A stretch of 64,000 bases of DNA from CAVROT01 sp963722905 (GCA_963722905.1 CAVROT010000015.1:200702-264701); one strand, 5' to 3'; shown: positions 22,313-34,864, counted from the stretch's first letter. Translations and numbers: made by a program. Notes: generated from the letters alone by a model not told the origin.

Positions 22313-23932
22313 ATGCCGTCCGCCCCTGCACCCGCCCCCTGCGACCTCTTCGTCATCGGGGGTGGCATCAACGGCACCGGCATCGCCCGCGACGCCCAGG
22401 GCCGCGGGCTGAGCGTGGTTCTGGCCGAGATGGGGGATCTGGCCCAGGCGACGTCCAGCGCGTCCACAAAACTCTTCCACGGCGGGCTGCGCTACCTCGA
22501 GTTCTTCGAGGTGGGGCTGGTGAAGAAGGCCCTGGTCGAGCGCGAGGTCCTGCTGCGCGCCATGCCGCACATCAGCTGGCCCATGCGGTTCGTCCTGCCG
22601 GTCAGCCCCGACATGCGGTTCGAGGGCGACACGCCGACCTCGCGCCTGCTCACACGGACGATGCCATGGATGAAGGGGCGTCGCCCCGACTGGCTGATCC
22701 GCTTCGGCCTCTTTCTCTACGACAGCCTCGGGGGGCGCAAGATCCTGCCGGCGACGCGGACGCTCGACCTGCGCCGCACTCCAGAGGGCGCGCCCATCGT
22801 CGACAAGTTCAAGAAGGCCTATGAATATTCCGATTGCTGGGTCGAGGATGCGCGCCTCGTCGTGCTGAACGCCCGCGACGCCGAGGATCGCGGCGCGCGT
22901 GTCCTGACCCGAACCAAGGTGGTCAGCGCGCATCGGAGCGAGGGCCTCTGGCACGTCACGGTCGAGGACGACACCGGCGCGCAGGAGATCGTGACGGCGC
23001 GTGGCCTCGTGAACGCGGGCGGCCCATGGGTGGGCGACGTGATCCGCAACACCGTCCGCATCAATTCGACCGAGGGCGTACGTCTTGTGCGCGGCAGCCA
23101 CATCGTGACCCGCAGCCTCTTCGACCACGGCAAGGCCTATTTCTTCCAGGGCGAGGACGGACGCATCGTCTTCGCGATCCCCTACGAGACCGACTTCACC
23201 CTGATCGGCACCACCGACAAGGACCATCAGGACGATCCCAAGACTGCCCGCTGCACCGACGAGGAGGCGGACTACCTCTGCGCCTTTGCCTCGAAATACT
23301 TCAAGAAGCCGGTGACGCGCGACGACGTAGTCTGGACCTATTCCGGCGTCCGCCCCCTCTACGACGACGGGGCGAAATCGGCGACGGCGGCGACCCGCGA
23401 CTACGTGCTGTCGCTGGACGCCGGCCCGGCGACGGACGGCGGCCCGGGCAGCGAGCCGCCGCTGCTGAACGTGTTCGGCGGCAAGATCACCACCTACCGC
23501 AAGCTGGCCGAACAGGCGCTGGCCAAGCTGCGCCCGTTCTATCCCGCGATGAGTTCCGACTGGACCGCCGGCGTCGCCATGCCGGGCGGCGACTTCGCCG
23601 TGTCCGGCGTCGGCCGCCTGATCGAGGGGCTGCAGGCCGACTTTCCCTTCCTCACCGACTACCACGCCCGCCGGCTGATCCGCGCCTACGGGACCGATGC
23701 CCGCCACATCCTGGGCGAAGCCACGTCGCTGGAGGACATGGGCCGCGACTTCGGCGCCACGCTGACCGAAGCCGAGATCCGCTGGATGATGGAGCGCGAG
23801 TACGCCCGCACCGCAGAGGATGCGGTCTGGCGGCGCACCAAGCAGGGCCTGCGCATGGGAGACGATCAGATCGCCGCTCTGGACGTCTGGATGGCGTCCG
23901 CACGCCCCGCATCGCGCGCCGCGGCCGAGTAG
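22313..23932 (+). CDS. glpD: aerobic glycerol-3-phosphate dehydrogenase
   Basis: A 539-aa FAD-dependent, membrane-associated enzyme that oxidises glycerol-3-phosphate to DHAP and feeds electrons to quinone. The FAD-binding FVIGGGINGTGIARDAQGRG starts at about residue 12, followed by ATSSASTKLFHGGLRYLE, YEYSDCWVEDARLVVLNA and the catalytic-domain GGKITTYRKLAE. The ATG at 22313 has AAGGAGA six bases upstream; a GTG eight codons earlier is less likely. It forms a glycerol-utilisation set with glpK about 780 bp downstream, separated by a small membrane-protein gene. The usual glp ABC transporter and GlpR regulator are not in view. Confidence 0.95.
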   Translation: MPSAPAPAPCDLFVIGGGINGTGIARDAQGRGLSVVLAEMGDLAQATSSASTKLFHGGLRYLEFFEVGLVKKALVEREVLLRAMPHISWPMRFVLPVSPDMRFEGDTPTSRLLTRTMPWMKGRRPDWLIRFGLFLYDSLGGRKILPATRTLDLRRTPEGAPIVDKFKKAYEYSDCWVEDARLVVLNARDAEDRGARVLTRTKVVSAHRSEGLWHVTVEDDTGAQEIVTARGLVNAGGPWVGDVIRNTVRINSTEGVRLVRGSHIVTRSLFDHGKAYFFQGEDGRIVFAIPYETDFTLIGTTDKDHQDDPKTARCTDEEADYLCAFASKYFKKPVTRDDVVWTYSGVRPLYDDGAKSATAATRDYVLSLDAGPATDGGPGSEPPLLNVFGGKITTYRKLAEQALAKLRPFYPAMSSDWTAGVAMPGGDFAVSGVGRLIEGLQADFPFLTDYHARRLIRAYGTDARHILGEATSLEDMGRDFGATLTEAEIRWMMEREYARTAEDAVWRRTKQGLRMGDDQIAALDVWMASARPASRAAAE

Positions 23933-23996
23933 CCCGGCCTTGCGTCGGGCGGCAATCTGCCCGACCCTCCCCCGCGTAATGGCCCACGGAGACCCG

Positions 23997-24611
23997 ATGC
24001 TCGACCCGCGATGGTACTATGCCGAGGACGGTGCCGAGCGCGGCCCCGTCGACCAGACGGTGTTCGACGACCTGATCGAGAGCGGTGAGGTTGGACCCGA
24101 CACCCTGGTCTGGCGCGAAGGGATGTCCAGGTGGCGCCCGGCCCGGGATGAACTGCCGGTGCTGGGCGCTCAGTCGCGCCCGCCGCCGCCGCTGGGTGGC
24201 CACATGGCCGCGGGTGTCGTGGCGCAGGGGGACGGTGGCCCGGCGCGGCGGGGGGACACGACCTTCGTGGCCTGCGTGCGACAGGGCTGGACGCGCTACG
24301 CCGAATTCCGCGGCAGGTCGAACCGGGCCGAATTCTGGTGGCTGTCGCTGGCTCTCGTCATCGCCGGGCTTCTTGTCGGCTCTGCGGACGCCGCGATCTT
24401 CGGCGGCAACGCGATGGATACCGGGCCCCTCGGGATCGTCTGGTCGCTGGCCACTCTGATCCCGTCGCTTGCGGTGGGCATCCGCCGTTTGCACGATACC
24501 GGGCGGACTGGCTGGTGGATGCTCCTCGTGCTCGTACCCGTGATCGGATGGGTGATCCTGCTGATACTGTTCTGCCTGCCCGGCGAGCCGCAGCGCAACG
24601 CCTGGGGGTGA
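23997..24611 (+). CDS. GYF_2 (DUF4339) plus DUF805 membrane protein
   Basis: A 204-aa two-domain protein. Residues 1-45 form a GYF_2-like module (WYYAEDGAERGPV...LVWREGMSRWRPA), which in other proteins binds proline-rich peptides. After a Pro/Gly linker comes a DUF805 domain (YAEFRGRSNRAEFWWLSLAL, then RRLHDTGRTGWWMLL) with three to four membrane helices. The start at 23997 has GGAG upstream; an ATG six codons earlier is also open. Located between glpD and glpK, but a role in glycerol metabolism is not established by the sequence. Confidence 0.8.
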   Translation: MLDPRWYYAEDGAERGPVDQTVFDDLIESGEVGPDTLVWREGMSRWRPARDELPVLGAQSRPPPPLGGHMAAGVVAQGDGGPARRGDTTFVACVRQGWTRYAEFRGRSNRAEFWWLSLALVIAGLLVGSADAAIFGGNAMDTGPLGIVWSLATLIPSLAVGIRRLHDTGRTGWWMLLVLVPVIGWVILLILFCLPGEPQRNAWG

Positions 24612-24709
24612 GGCCGGCCCCGGCCACCCGGCCTCCAAAAGGCAGGCTGGCAGACGCCCGGCCGGCGCATGCCCGGTTCAGCCAGCTCGGGAATTGAGAA
24701 GGAACGCGT

Positions 24710-26209
<1,500 letters not shown>

Positions 26210-26428
26210 CCGGCGGTTCCGTCGAAGGTCCGTTCTGCCGCCACCTGCCGGCGGCCGATACCGCGCCGGCCGATGCCGCACCGGGGGCCGCCCGTTCGAT
26301 GCGCGCTCCGGACTGCTCGACGAACGGCTGACGCTGCCACGAACGACACCGACACGCCCGGCGATCCCCGGCCCTCGACCGCTATGGCCGTGGCGCGATG
26401 GCAACGGGCGGGGCAGGGGCGCGCCGGC

Positions 26429-26896
26429 TCAGGCGGCGAGCCGGGTCTGCGCACATGCCTCACGGGTTCCGGGCCGACGCTCCCACGGATGATCGAACCC
26501 GACCCCTGTCGCGTCCGTCAGGGGCACGCCGGGATCGAGGACCGGTGCCCATCCGGCATGGTTCACGGTGACCGATGTCCCGTCGTCGGCATCCATGAAC
26601 AGGATCTGGACCCGGCCGCACGGCGCGTCACCGTGCAGGTCGAGGACGATTCGCCGGCCGTCCTCCCATGCCGCCACCTCGGCGACGGGGACCTCCCCCG
26701 CATCGTCCTCGCGCCACAGATGCCCACCGGTCCGGCCGTCCAGCCGCCATGCGGCGGCCGTGTCGGGGCACCCTTCCTGCCGGCGGGCACCGGGCCACCA
26801 GGCGCCGATCCTGCCCGCGAGAAGAGTGAATGCCGCGGCGCGCTCCAGCGGGATGCGGACCGTCCTCTCGATCGGGGCCGTCGGCGCCTGCGTCAT
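26429..26896 (-). CDS. SRPBCC/AHSA1-like protein
   Basis: A 155-aa START-like fold protein of the activator-of-Hsp90-ATPase C-domain type. It opens IERTVRIPLERAAAFTLLAG, has a Gly-Gly-rich central strand and ends with GVGFDHPWERRPG. These small proteins bind hydrophobic ligands in a cavity, but the ligand is unknown. The ATGA start overlaps the stop of the upstream ArsR gene, a pairing often seen for AHSA1/ArsR modules. Confidence 0.75.
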   Translation of the reverse strand: MTQAPTAPIERTVRIPLERAAAFTLLAGRIGAWWPGARRQEGCPDTAAAWRLDGRTGGHLWREDDAGEVPVAEVAAWEDGRRIVLDLHGDAPCGRVQILFMDADDGTSVTVNHAGWAPVLDPGVPLTDATGVGFDHPWERRPGTREACAQTRLAA

Positions 26897-27222
26897 GTCG
26901 TCTTCCTTTCGGATGGTGTGGGTCCGTGGGTGACGGCCGCGCGCTCCATGTCCCTCAACGCGTCCTCCCACAGGGTATCGAGCCAGCGCCGAAGCTCGGC
27001 CAGACCGTGCGGCGAGATCGCGTAGAGGCGGCGCGCGCCGTCGGGCGTGGCCACGACCAGGCCCGCGGCGCCGAGAACGCGCAGGTGCTGCGACACCGCC
27101 GGGCGGCTGACGGGGACGTGGCGCGCAAGGTCGCAGACCGGCATCGCGCCGCCGCGCAGCGCCTCGACCAGGGCGCGCCGCGTCGGATCCGCGAGCGCGG
27201 CCATTGCATCTTCGTAACCCAT
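26893..27222 (-). CDS. ArsR-family transcriptional regulator
   Basis: A 109-aa winged-helix repressor. DPTRRALVEALRGGAMPVCD and VSRPAVSQHLRVLGAAGLV form the helix-turn-helix, followed by a wing (DGARRLYAIS). No metal-binding cysteine pair is present, so it belongs to the non-metal SmtB/ArsR branch that is commonly coupled to an AHSA1 gene. It probably represses its own two-gene operon. It is divergent from clpP over 247 bp. Confidence 0.85.
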   Translation of the reverse strand: MGYEDAMAALADPTRRALVEALRGGAMPVCDLARHVPVSRPAVSQHLRVLGAAGLVVATPDGARRLYAISPHGLAELRRWLDTLWEDALRDMERAAVTHGPTPSERKTT

Positions 27223-27469
27223 GACTTACCGTTAGTGCGCACTTACTGCGTGTGTCAATCGTGCAGGACCCGCCCGACGTAAACCTTTCGTTCATAACGG
27301 TGGTCCATGACTGGCGGGCCATCGGACCGGCCGCCCGCCCGGGTCGCCGCCCTTGCGGCCCCATGGGCCCACAACTAGAAACGGACGATCCCGTGCGCGG
27401 ACCACGTCCCAGGGGGCCGCGCCAGACGTCCCGAACAACGCCACACACGACCGAAAGCCGAGGCAGACC

Positions 27470-28093
27470 ATGCATGATCCGATGCCCCACCAGATGAACC
27501 TTGTCCCCATGGTGGTCGAACAGACCAGCCGCGGCGAACGCGCCTACGACATATTCTCGCGCCTGCTGAAGGAGCGGATCGTTTTCATCAACGGCCCGAT
27601 CCATGACGGGATGAGCCATCTGATCGTCGCGCAGCTCCTGCATCTGGAGGCGGAGAACCCGAAGAAGGACATCAGCATGTACATCAACTGCCCCGGCGGC
27701 AGCGTGGTGGCGGGGATGTCGATCTACGACACGATGCAGTACATCCGTCCCAAGGTCTCGACGCTGGTGTGCGGGCTCGCGGCCTCCATGGGGTCGGTGA
27801 TCGCGGTGGGCGGCGAGAAGGGGATGCGCTTCGCGCTGCCCAATGCCGAGATCATGGTCCACCAGCCGTCGGGCGGCATGCAGGGCACCGCGGCCGACAT
27901 CCTGATCTCGGCCAAGTCGATCGAACAGACGCGCGAGCGTCTCTATCACCTCTACGTCAAGCATACCGGGCAAAGCTACGAAACGGTGCAGCAGGCGCTG
28001 GACCGCGACAAGTGGATGATGCCGCCAGAGGCCAAGGAGTGGGGCCATATCGACGAGATCGTTGAGAACCGGCCCAAGGAAGACGGCGACTGA
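27470..28093 (+). CDS. clpP: ATP-dependent Clp protease proteolytic subunit
   Basis: A 207-aa serine peptidase that forms the barrel of ClpXP/ClpAP. Catalytic Ser106 lies in [11 protein letters not shown] and His131 in [18 protein letters not shown] and INCPGGSV are typical. The ATG at 27470 ([18 protein letters not shown]) leaves the short propeptide usual in alphaproteobacteria. clpX follows after 213 bp. Confidence 0.96.
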   Translation: MHDPMPHQMNLVPMVVEQTSRGERAYDIFSRLLKERIVFINGPIHDGMSHLIVAQLLHLEAENPKKDISMYINCPGGSVVAGMSIYDTMQYIRPKVSTLVCGLAASMGSVIAVGGEKGMRFALPNAEIMVHQPSGGMQGTAADILISAKSIEQTRERLYHLYVKHTGQSYETVQQALDRDKWMMPPEAKEWGHIDEIVENRPKEDGD

Positions 28094-28306
28094 CTGATCC
28101 CGCGGACGCGGGGCCGGGACGGCGGGCGGGCTTTTGACGTTGTGCCCCCAAACCCGCTGTCCTAGGCTGAGGCCGGTCACCGGGCAAGGGCCTGGTCCGG
28201 GCCGCAGACACGGATGCGGACCGCCCGTCGGGGCGATGCGCGGCACGATGTGACACCGGTCCAAGGGGGCCGGAAAAGTCGGGTGACACGCCCGGGAGGA
28301 TCTGAG

Positions 28307-29566
<1,260 letters not shown>

Positions 29567-29578
29567 CGGACGCTGGCG

Positions 29579-29974
29579 ATGATCCGGCGCATATCCTCGG
29601 GCGGCGTCTACGAAGCACGGATCGGCTATAGCCGGGCCGTGGTCTGCGATGGTCTCGTGCATGTCTCCGGCACGGTGGCCGCCGGCCCTGACGTTCCGGA
29701 AGGCGTCGTGGAACAGTGCCGTTCGGCGTTGACTGTCATAGGTGCGGCATTGGCGCAGGCGGGTAGCGGGTTCAGCGATGTCCTTCGCGTCACCTACATA
29801 TTTCCCGATCCGGGGGATTTCGAACCGTGCTGGCCGCTGCTGCGTGAAGCGTTCGGCGACCACCCTCCGGCGGCGACGATGCTGTCGGCGCGCCTCATCG
29901 ATCCGAAGTTCCGCATCGAGATCGAAGTGACCGCACGGGTGCCTCCCGCGACCCGAGCGGACCGAACCACGTAA
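29579..29974 (+). CDS. RidA family protein
   Basis: A 131-aa YjgF/RidA-like protein. Family features are YSRAVVCDGLVHVSGTVAAG near the start and the C-terminal arginine loop in LIDPKFRIEIEVTA. Canonical RidA hydrolyses reactive enamine/imine intermediates; this divergent branch may have another substrate. It is only 12 bp after clpX, so may be read through. Confidence 0.82.
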   Translation: MIRRISSGGVYEARIGYSRAVVCDGLVHVSGTVAAGPDVPEGVVEQCRSALTVIGAALAQAGSGFSDVLRVTYIFPDPGDFEPCWPLLREAFGDHPPAATMLSARLIDPKFRIEIEVTARVPPATRADRTT

Positions 29975-30034
29975 CGCACTGGACCTCCCGCCCCGCGCGG
30001 GGCATATGCTGCGCAGCCTGCACCGGGGGACGAC

Positions 30035-30418
30035 ATGGCCATACTCGAAAAGGTTCTGCGCGTCTTTACCTGGTGGAACGGGCAGACGCTGAACACGCAG
30101 CTCTGGACCTGGCGCAAGGGCACAGAGGTCGGGCGGGACGAGATCGGCAACATCTACTACACCAATGCGGACAAGTCGCGCCGCTGGGTGATCTTCAACG
30201 GCGAGGCGGAGGCCAGCCGCATCGCGCCCGAATGGCACGGCTGGCTGCACCACACCTGGGACGAGACGCCGGTGGTCCGGCCGCTGATCCATCAACAGTG
30301 GGAGCAGCCGCACATCCCCAACCTCACCGGCACGCCCGGCGCCTATGCGCCGGCCGGATCGCTGCGCCGCGCGACGCCGGAGGTCCGCAAGGACTACGAG
30401 GCCTGGTCGCCCGAATGA
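30035..30418 (+). CDS. NADH:ubiquinone oxidoreductase subunit NDUFA12 family
   Basis: A 127-aa accessory subunit of respiratory complex I, homologous to mitochondrial B17.2/NDUFA12 and typical of alphaproteobacteria. It shows the family's [19 protein letters not shown] and [20 protein letters not shown] signature followed by [10 protein letters not shown]. Coupled by an ATGA overlap to the DUF2155 gene, an arrangement common in Rhodobacterales. Confidence 0.93.
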   Translation: MAILEKVLRVFTWWNGQTLNTQLWTWRKGTEVGRDEIGNIYYTNADKSRRWVIFNGEAEASRIAPEWHGWLHHTWDETPVVRPLIHQQWEQPHIPNLTGTPGAYAPAGSLRRATPEVRKDYEAWSPE

Positions 30419-30789
30419 AGCCGGCGGTGACCCTGGCACTGTGGGCGGCGGTGTCGGGGATGCCGGCGTCCGCGCAGGATACGACGCCCGGGGGCACCGC
30501 CGAAGCTACGGGCGCCGTCCTGCGCAGCCTCGACAAGTTGGGGGGCGAGGTCCTCGATATGGAAATCCGCGTCGGCGAAACTCTGGCCCTGGGGCGGTTG
30601 CAGGTGACGCTGGGCGACTGCCGCTACCCGGCGAACAACCCCGCCGGCGATGCCTATGCCTATGTCGTCATCCGCAACGCCGGGGTGGACGCCCCGGCCT
30701 TCGCGGGCTGGATGATCGCATCGTCTCCGGCGCTGAGCGCCCTCGACCACGCGCGCTACGACGTGTGGGTCATGCGCTGCATCGCCTGA
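30415..30789 (+). CDS. DUF2155 domain exported protein
   Basis: A 124-aa protein with a cleavable signal peptide ([20 protein letters not shown]). The body has [31 protein letters not shown] and [20 protein letters not shown], with a conserved ending VWVMRC. The function is unknown; it probably acts in the periplasm. The last 34 bases overlap the 3' end of aat on the other strand. Confidence 0.85.
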   Translation: MKPAVTLALWAAVSGMPASAQDTTPGGTAEATGAVLRSLDKLGGEVLDMEIRVGETLALGRLQVTLGDCRYPANNPAGDAYAYVVIRNAGVDAPAFAGWMIASSPALSALDHARYDVWVMRCIA

Positions 30790-31406
30790 TCCAGCGGTGG
30801 CATCTGGGGCGGTCCGGTGAAGTCGGCGCGCTTCTGAAGGGCCTGACCCAGCAAGGCGCGGTAGGCGGCGCGCGACACCTCCACGCCGCCCAGCGACGCC
30901 AGATGAGGCGTGAGGAACTGCGTGTCGAAAAGGGTGAACCCCCCCTGTCGCAGTCGGTCCACCAGATAGAAAAGCGCGATCTTCGACCCGTCCGCCCGCC
31001 GCGAGAACATGCTTTCGCCGAAAAACGCCGCCCCGATCGCGATGCCGTAGACACCTCCCACCAGTGCGCCGCCCGCCCGCACCTCCAGCGAATGGGCGTG
31101 ACCGCTACGGTGAAGCGACCGGCACAGCGAAGCGATGGTGTCGTTGATCCATGTCTCGTCGCGTTCGGCGCAGCCATCCAGCACCCCGTCGAAATCGCTG
31201 TTGACCGTCACCTCGTGGCCGCCGCGCCTGAGCCGGCGGCGCAGCGAGCGGGAGGTATGAAACCCGTCCAGCGGCAGGATCCCGCGCCGTCTTGGGTCCA
31301 GCCAGAAGATCTCGGGGTCGTCACGGGCCTCGGCCATCGGAAAGATGCCCGAGGCATAGGCGCGCAACAGGATGTCGGGCGACAACGTCTGCGCCGGGGA
31401 CGCCAT
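30756..31406 (-). CDS. aat: leucyl/phenylalanyl-tRNA-protein transferase
   Basis: A 216-aa N-end-rule enzyme that adds Leu or Phe to N-terminal Arg/Lys of substrates for ClpAP. It shows LLRAYASGIFPMAE, IFWLDPRRRGILPLDGFH, ETWINDTI, the GHAHSLEVR strand and GESMFSR, then DTQFLTPHLASLGG. The start at 31406 (MASPAQTLSPD) fits the family better than the upstream ATG at 31445, which would overlap accC by 25 bp; this is a judgement, as no clear ribosome site separates them. Confidence 0.92.
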   Translation of the reverse strand: MASPAQTLSPDILLRAYASGIFPMAEARDDPEIFWLDPRRRGILPLDGFHTSRSLRRRLRRGGHEVTVNSDFDGVLDGCAERDETWINDTIASLCRSLHRSGHAHSLEVRAGGALVGGVYGIAIGAAFFGESMFSRRADGSKIALFYLVDRLRQGGFTLFDTQFLTPHLASLGGVEVSRAAYRALLGQALQKRADFTGPPQMPPLDQAMQRMTHTS

Positions 31407-31420
31407 GGGCCCGTCGTCCG

Positions 31421-32767
31421 TCAGGCCAGGTTCGTCTCGAGCCACCGCTCCAGCCAGTGGATGTCGTAGGTGCCACGCCGGACGTCCGGGTCCTGCAACA
31501 GAGCGCGAAAGAGCGGTAGCGTCGTGTCCACCCCGTCCACGATCAGCTCTCCCAGCGCGCGGTCCAGCCGGGCCAGCGCCTCGTCGCGGTCGCGGCCGTG
31601 CACGATCAGCTTGCCGATAAGGCTGTCGTAATAGGGCGGGATCCGGTAGCCGTCATAGAGCGCGCTGTCCATCCGCACGCCAAGCCCGCCCGGCGCGTGA
31701 TACTGAGTTATCCGTCCGGGCGAGGGCGAGAACTGCGGCAGTTTCTCGGCGTTGATGCGTACCTCGATGGCATGGCCGTGCGGCTTGAGGTCGGCCTGCG
31801 CGAAATCCATCGGCAGCCCCGCCGCCACGCGGATCTGCTCGCGCACCAGATCGACGCCGTAGACCGCCTCGGTCACCGGGTGCTCGACCTGGAGGCGCGT
31901 GTTCATCTCGATGAAGTAGAACGCGCCGTCCTCGTATAGGAACTCGATCGTCCCGGCGCCGGCATAGCCGATCTTGGCGATCGCGTCGGCGCAGGTCCGG
32001 CCGATGCGCGCCCGCTCTTCAGGGGTGATGGTCGGACCGGGCGCCTCCTCGAGCACCTTCTGGTGGCGGCGCTGGAGCGAACAGTCCCGTTCGCCCAGAT
32101 GCACGGCGCCGCCGCGCCCGTCGCCGAAGACCTGCACCTCGATATGGCGGGGCGTCGCGAGATACTTTTCAAGATAGACCTCGTCGTTGCCGAAAGCGGC
32201 CAGACCCTCGGCCCGCGCGGTGTGGAAGGCGCTCTGCAGGTCGCCCGGGGTGCGCGCCAGCTTCATGCCGCGCCCCCCTCCGCCCGCCGTCGCCTTGACG
32301 ATCAGGGGAAATCCGATTTCCTCGCCCAGCCGGTGCGCCGTTTCCAGATCGGGCACGCCGCCCTTCGATCCCGGGACGCACGGAACGCCCAACGCACGCA
32401 TCGTCTCCTTGGCGGTGATCTTGTCGCCCATCGTGCGGATATGTGCGGCCGTCGGTCCGATGAAGGTGAGATTGTGATCCTCGACGATCTGCACGAAGGC
32501 GGCGTTCTCGCTGAGAAAGCCGTAGCCGGGATGGATCGCCTGCGCGCCGGTGATCTCGCAGGCCGAGATGATGCCTGGGACGCTCAGATAGCTCTGCGAC
32601 GCGGAGGGCGGGCCGATGCAGACGCTTTCGTCGGCCATGCGCACGTGCATGGCGTCGGCGTCGGCGGTCGAATGCACGGCGACCGAGGCAATGCCCATCT
32701 CTCTGGCGGCCCGGATGACGCGCAGAGCGATCTCGCCCCGGTTCGCGATGAGAATCTTGTCGAACAT
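31421..32767 (-). CDS. accC: acetyl-CoA carboxylase biotin carboxylase subunit
   Basis: A 448-aa ATP-grasp enzyme that carboxylates biotin on AccB for fatty-acid synthesis. ANRGEIALRVIRAAREMGI opens the chain; HPGYGFLSENA, the ATP-grasp loop KATAGGGGRGMK, IEMNTRLQVEHPVTE and the C-terminal domain are complete. It is 10 bp downstream of accB and 14 bp upstream of the preferred aat start, so accB-accC-aat look like one operon. Confidence 0.97.
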   Translation of the reverse strand: MFDKILIANRGEIALRVIRAAREMGIASVAVHSTADADAMHVRMADESVCIGPPSASQSYLSVPGIISACEITGAQAIHPGYGFLSENAAFVQIVEDHNLTFIGPTAAHIRTMGDKITAKETMRALGVPCVPGSKGGVPDLETAHRLGEEIGFPLIVKATAGGGGRGMKLARTPGDLQSAFHTARAEGLAAFGNDEVYLEKYLATPRHIEVQVFGDGRGGAVHLGERDCSLQRRHQKVLEEAPGPTITPEERARIGRTCADAIAKIGYAGAGTIEFLYEDGAFYFIEMNTRLQVEHPVTEAVYGVDLVREQIRVAAGLPMDFAQADLKPHGHAIEVRINAEKLPQFSPSPGRITQYHAPGGLGVRMDSALYDGYRIPPYYDSLIGKLIVHGRDRDEALARLDRALGELIVDGVDTTLPLFRALLQDPDVRRGTYDIHWLERWLETNLA

Positions 32768-32777
32768 GCGCGCCGGC

Positions 32778-33275
32778 CTATTCGACGATCATCAGGGGGG
32801 CGCCGAACTCGACCGGTGCGCCGTCCTCGATGAGGACACGGCGGACGGTGCCGGAGTGGGGGGCGGGAATATGGTTCATCGTCTTCATCGCCTCGATGAT
32901 CAGCAGCGTCTGCCCTTCGCTGACCGGGTCTCCGGTCTTGACGAATGCCGTGCCGCCGGGCTCGGCCGACAGGTAGGCGGTGCCGACCATCGGCGAGGTG
33001 ACGGCGCCCGGATGGCTGGCGGGATCGTCCGGCGGGGCCGCCGCTGGCGTGGCGGACGGCGCCTGCGGTGCCGGCAGCGCCGTGGCCGGGGCGGGGGCAT
33101 GGGTTGGGGCGGCAGCGGCCGCGTGCGCCGGCGCCGCGCGGACGACTCGCACGTCGAGGCTGTCGTCCTCGGCATAGTCCCGCTTCACGCGCAGTTCGGT
33201 CAGATCGTTCTCGTTGAGCAGTTCGGCAAGGGCCCGGATGAACGCGACGTCGGTATCCGTAGGGTTGTCTGTCAT
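32778..33275 (-). CDS. accB: acetyl-CoA carboxylase biotin carboxyl carrier protein
   Basis: A 165-aa carrier. The N-terminal 45 residues form the usual helix-rich head, residues 48-90 an Ala/Pro-rich swinging linker, and residues 92-165 the biotinyl domain, with the biotin lysine at position 131 in EAMKTMN. First gene of accBC. Confidence 0.95.
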   Translation of the reverse strand: MTDNPTDTDVAFIRALAELLNENDLTELRVKRDYAEDDSLDVRVVRAAPAHAAAAAPTHAPAPATALPAPQAPSATPAAAPPDDPASHPGAVTSPMVGTAYLSAEPGGTAFVKTGDPVSEGQTLLIIEAMKTMNHIPAPHSGTVRRVLIEDGAPVEFGAPLMIVE

Positions 33276-33475
33276 GCCGTCCTCGACCGTTGCGACCGGC
33301 GGTTCTGCCCGCGCCTGTTCCCATAGCGTATAGGCCAGTGATTCTGGCGAGGAAAGCCGTTGACGGTCTGCCCGGGTCCGGGCGTGGCGGCCGTGTCATT
33401 CGCGGTTGCCAATGGACGGCTCTGCGTCGATCCTGTGCGCCGGACGCGACGACACGGACGCCAGCGGAGGACACG

Positions 33476-34852
33476 ATGGGCAACGACACGATGACGCCGG
33501 GCATCCATGCGGGCCGCCTGCGCGCCGGGGACTACGTACGCAACTTCTCGGATCTCTACCCGCCGCTCGGCCCGCACGAGGCGGCCGTCGCGGCCGACCG
33601 CTGTTATTTCTGCTACGATGCGCCCTGCATCGCGGCCTGCCCGACCGAGATCGACATCCCGCTCTTCATCCGCCAGATCGCCACCGGTGCGGTCGGGGCC
33701 GCGGGGCGCACGATCTTCGACCAGAACATACTGGGGGGCATGTGCGCGCGCGTCTGCCCGACCGAGACCTTGTGCGAAGAAGCCTGCGTGCGCGAGGCTG
33801 CCGAGGGCGCGCCGGTGCAGATCGGCAGGCTTCAGCGCCACGCGACGGATGCGGTGATGGCCGAGCCTGCGCATCCCTACGTCCGCGCCGCGCCGACGGG
33901 ACGGAGCGTCGCGGTGGTAGGTGCGGGGCCGGCGGGCCTGGCCTGCGCGCACCGGCTGTCGATGCTGGGCCACGCGGTGACGATCCACGACGCCCGCGCG
34001 AAGCCCGGCGGCCTGAACGAATTCGGCATCGCGAGCTACAAGACGCCCGGCGGCTTCGCGCAGGATGAAGTGGACTGGCTGCTGTCGATCGGCGGGATCG
34101 AGATGCGGCTGGGCTCCGCCATGGGGCGCGACGTGACTCTGGACGACCTCGCCTATGCGCATGACGCCGTATTCCTCGCCGTCGGCCTTGGCGGCGTCAA
34201 GGCGCTGGGTGCGCCTGGCGAGGACCGGTCCGGAGTACACGACGCCGTCGACTTCATCGCCGCGCTGCGCCAGGCGGACGACATGGCGACCCTGCCGGTG
34301 GGTCGCGACGTCGTGGTGATCGGCGGCGGCATGACGGCGGTCGACGCGGCGGTACAGGCGCGTCTGCTGGGGGCCGGCAACGTGACCATCGCCTACCGAC
34401 GCGGCCGCGACCGGATGTCGGCCTCGGACCACGAGCTGGACACGGCGGCGTCGCGCGGGGTGCGGATCGTCACCGACGCGCAGCCCGTCGCGATCCACGG
34501 TAACGGTGCCGCGCGCGAAGTGGAGTTCGCCTATGTCCGCGACGGTGCGGACGGTCCCGAACCCACCGGCGAGACGTTCCGCCTGCCCGCCGATCAGGTC
34601 TTCAAGGCCATCGGGCAGGGCATGGCTGGCGCGCCCGCGGCGCTGGACCTCGACCGGGGCCGCATCGCCGTCACCGGCGCCGGCCGTACCTCGCGGCCCG
34701 GCGTCTGGGCCGGCGGCGACTGCGCGGCGGCGGGCGACGACCTGACAGTGACGGCAGTGGCGCAGGGCCGCGACGCCGCGATGGACATCCACGCCGCAAT
34801 GGCCGGAGCCCTCGGGCAACCGGTGGCGCAGCCGGGCCGTGACCCGGCCTGA
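33476..34852 (+). CDS. preT: NAD-dependent dihydropyrimidine dehydrogenase subunit PreT (PydX)
   Basis: A 458-aa FAD/Fe-S protein that takes electrons from NAD(P)H and passes them to PreA for reducing uracil and thymine. The N-terminal cluster domain has CYFCYDAPCIAACP and CARVCPTETLCEEAC; the first nucleotide fold is VVGAGPAGLACAHRL at about 145, and the second VVIGGGMTAVDAAV. The start at 33476 follows GGAGG by five bases. It begins the pyrimidine catabolism cluster, 12 bp before preA and divergent from accB. Confidence 0.93.
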   Translation: MGNDTMTPGIHAGRLRAGDYVRNFSDLYPPLGPHEAAVAADRCYFCYDAPCIAACPTEIDIPLFIRQIATGAVGAAGRTIFDQNILGGMCARVCPTETLCEEACVREAAEGAPVQIGRLQRHATDAVMAEPAHPYVRAAPTGRSVAVVGAGPAGLACAHRLSMLGHAVTIHDARAKPGGLNEFGIASYKTPGGFAQDEVDWLLSIGGIEMRLGSAMGRDVTLDDLAYAHDAVFLAVGLGGVKALGAPGEDRSGVHDAVDFIAALRQADDMATLPVGRDVVVIGGGMTAVDAAVQARLLGAGNVTIAYRRGRDRMSASDHELDTAASRGVRIVTDAQPVAIHGNGAAREVEFAYVRDGADGPEPTGETFRLPADQVFKAIGQGMAGAPAALDLDRGRIAVTGAGRTSRPGVWAGGDCAAAGDDLTVTAVAQGRDAAMDIHAAMAGALGQPVAQPGRDPA

Positions 34853-34864
34853 GGAGGACACCCA

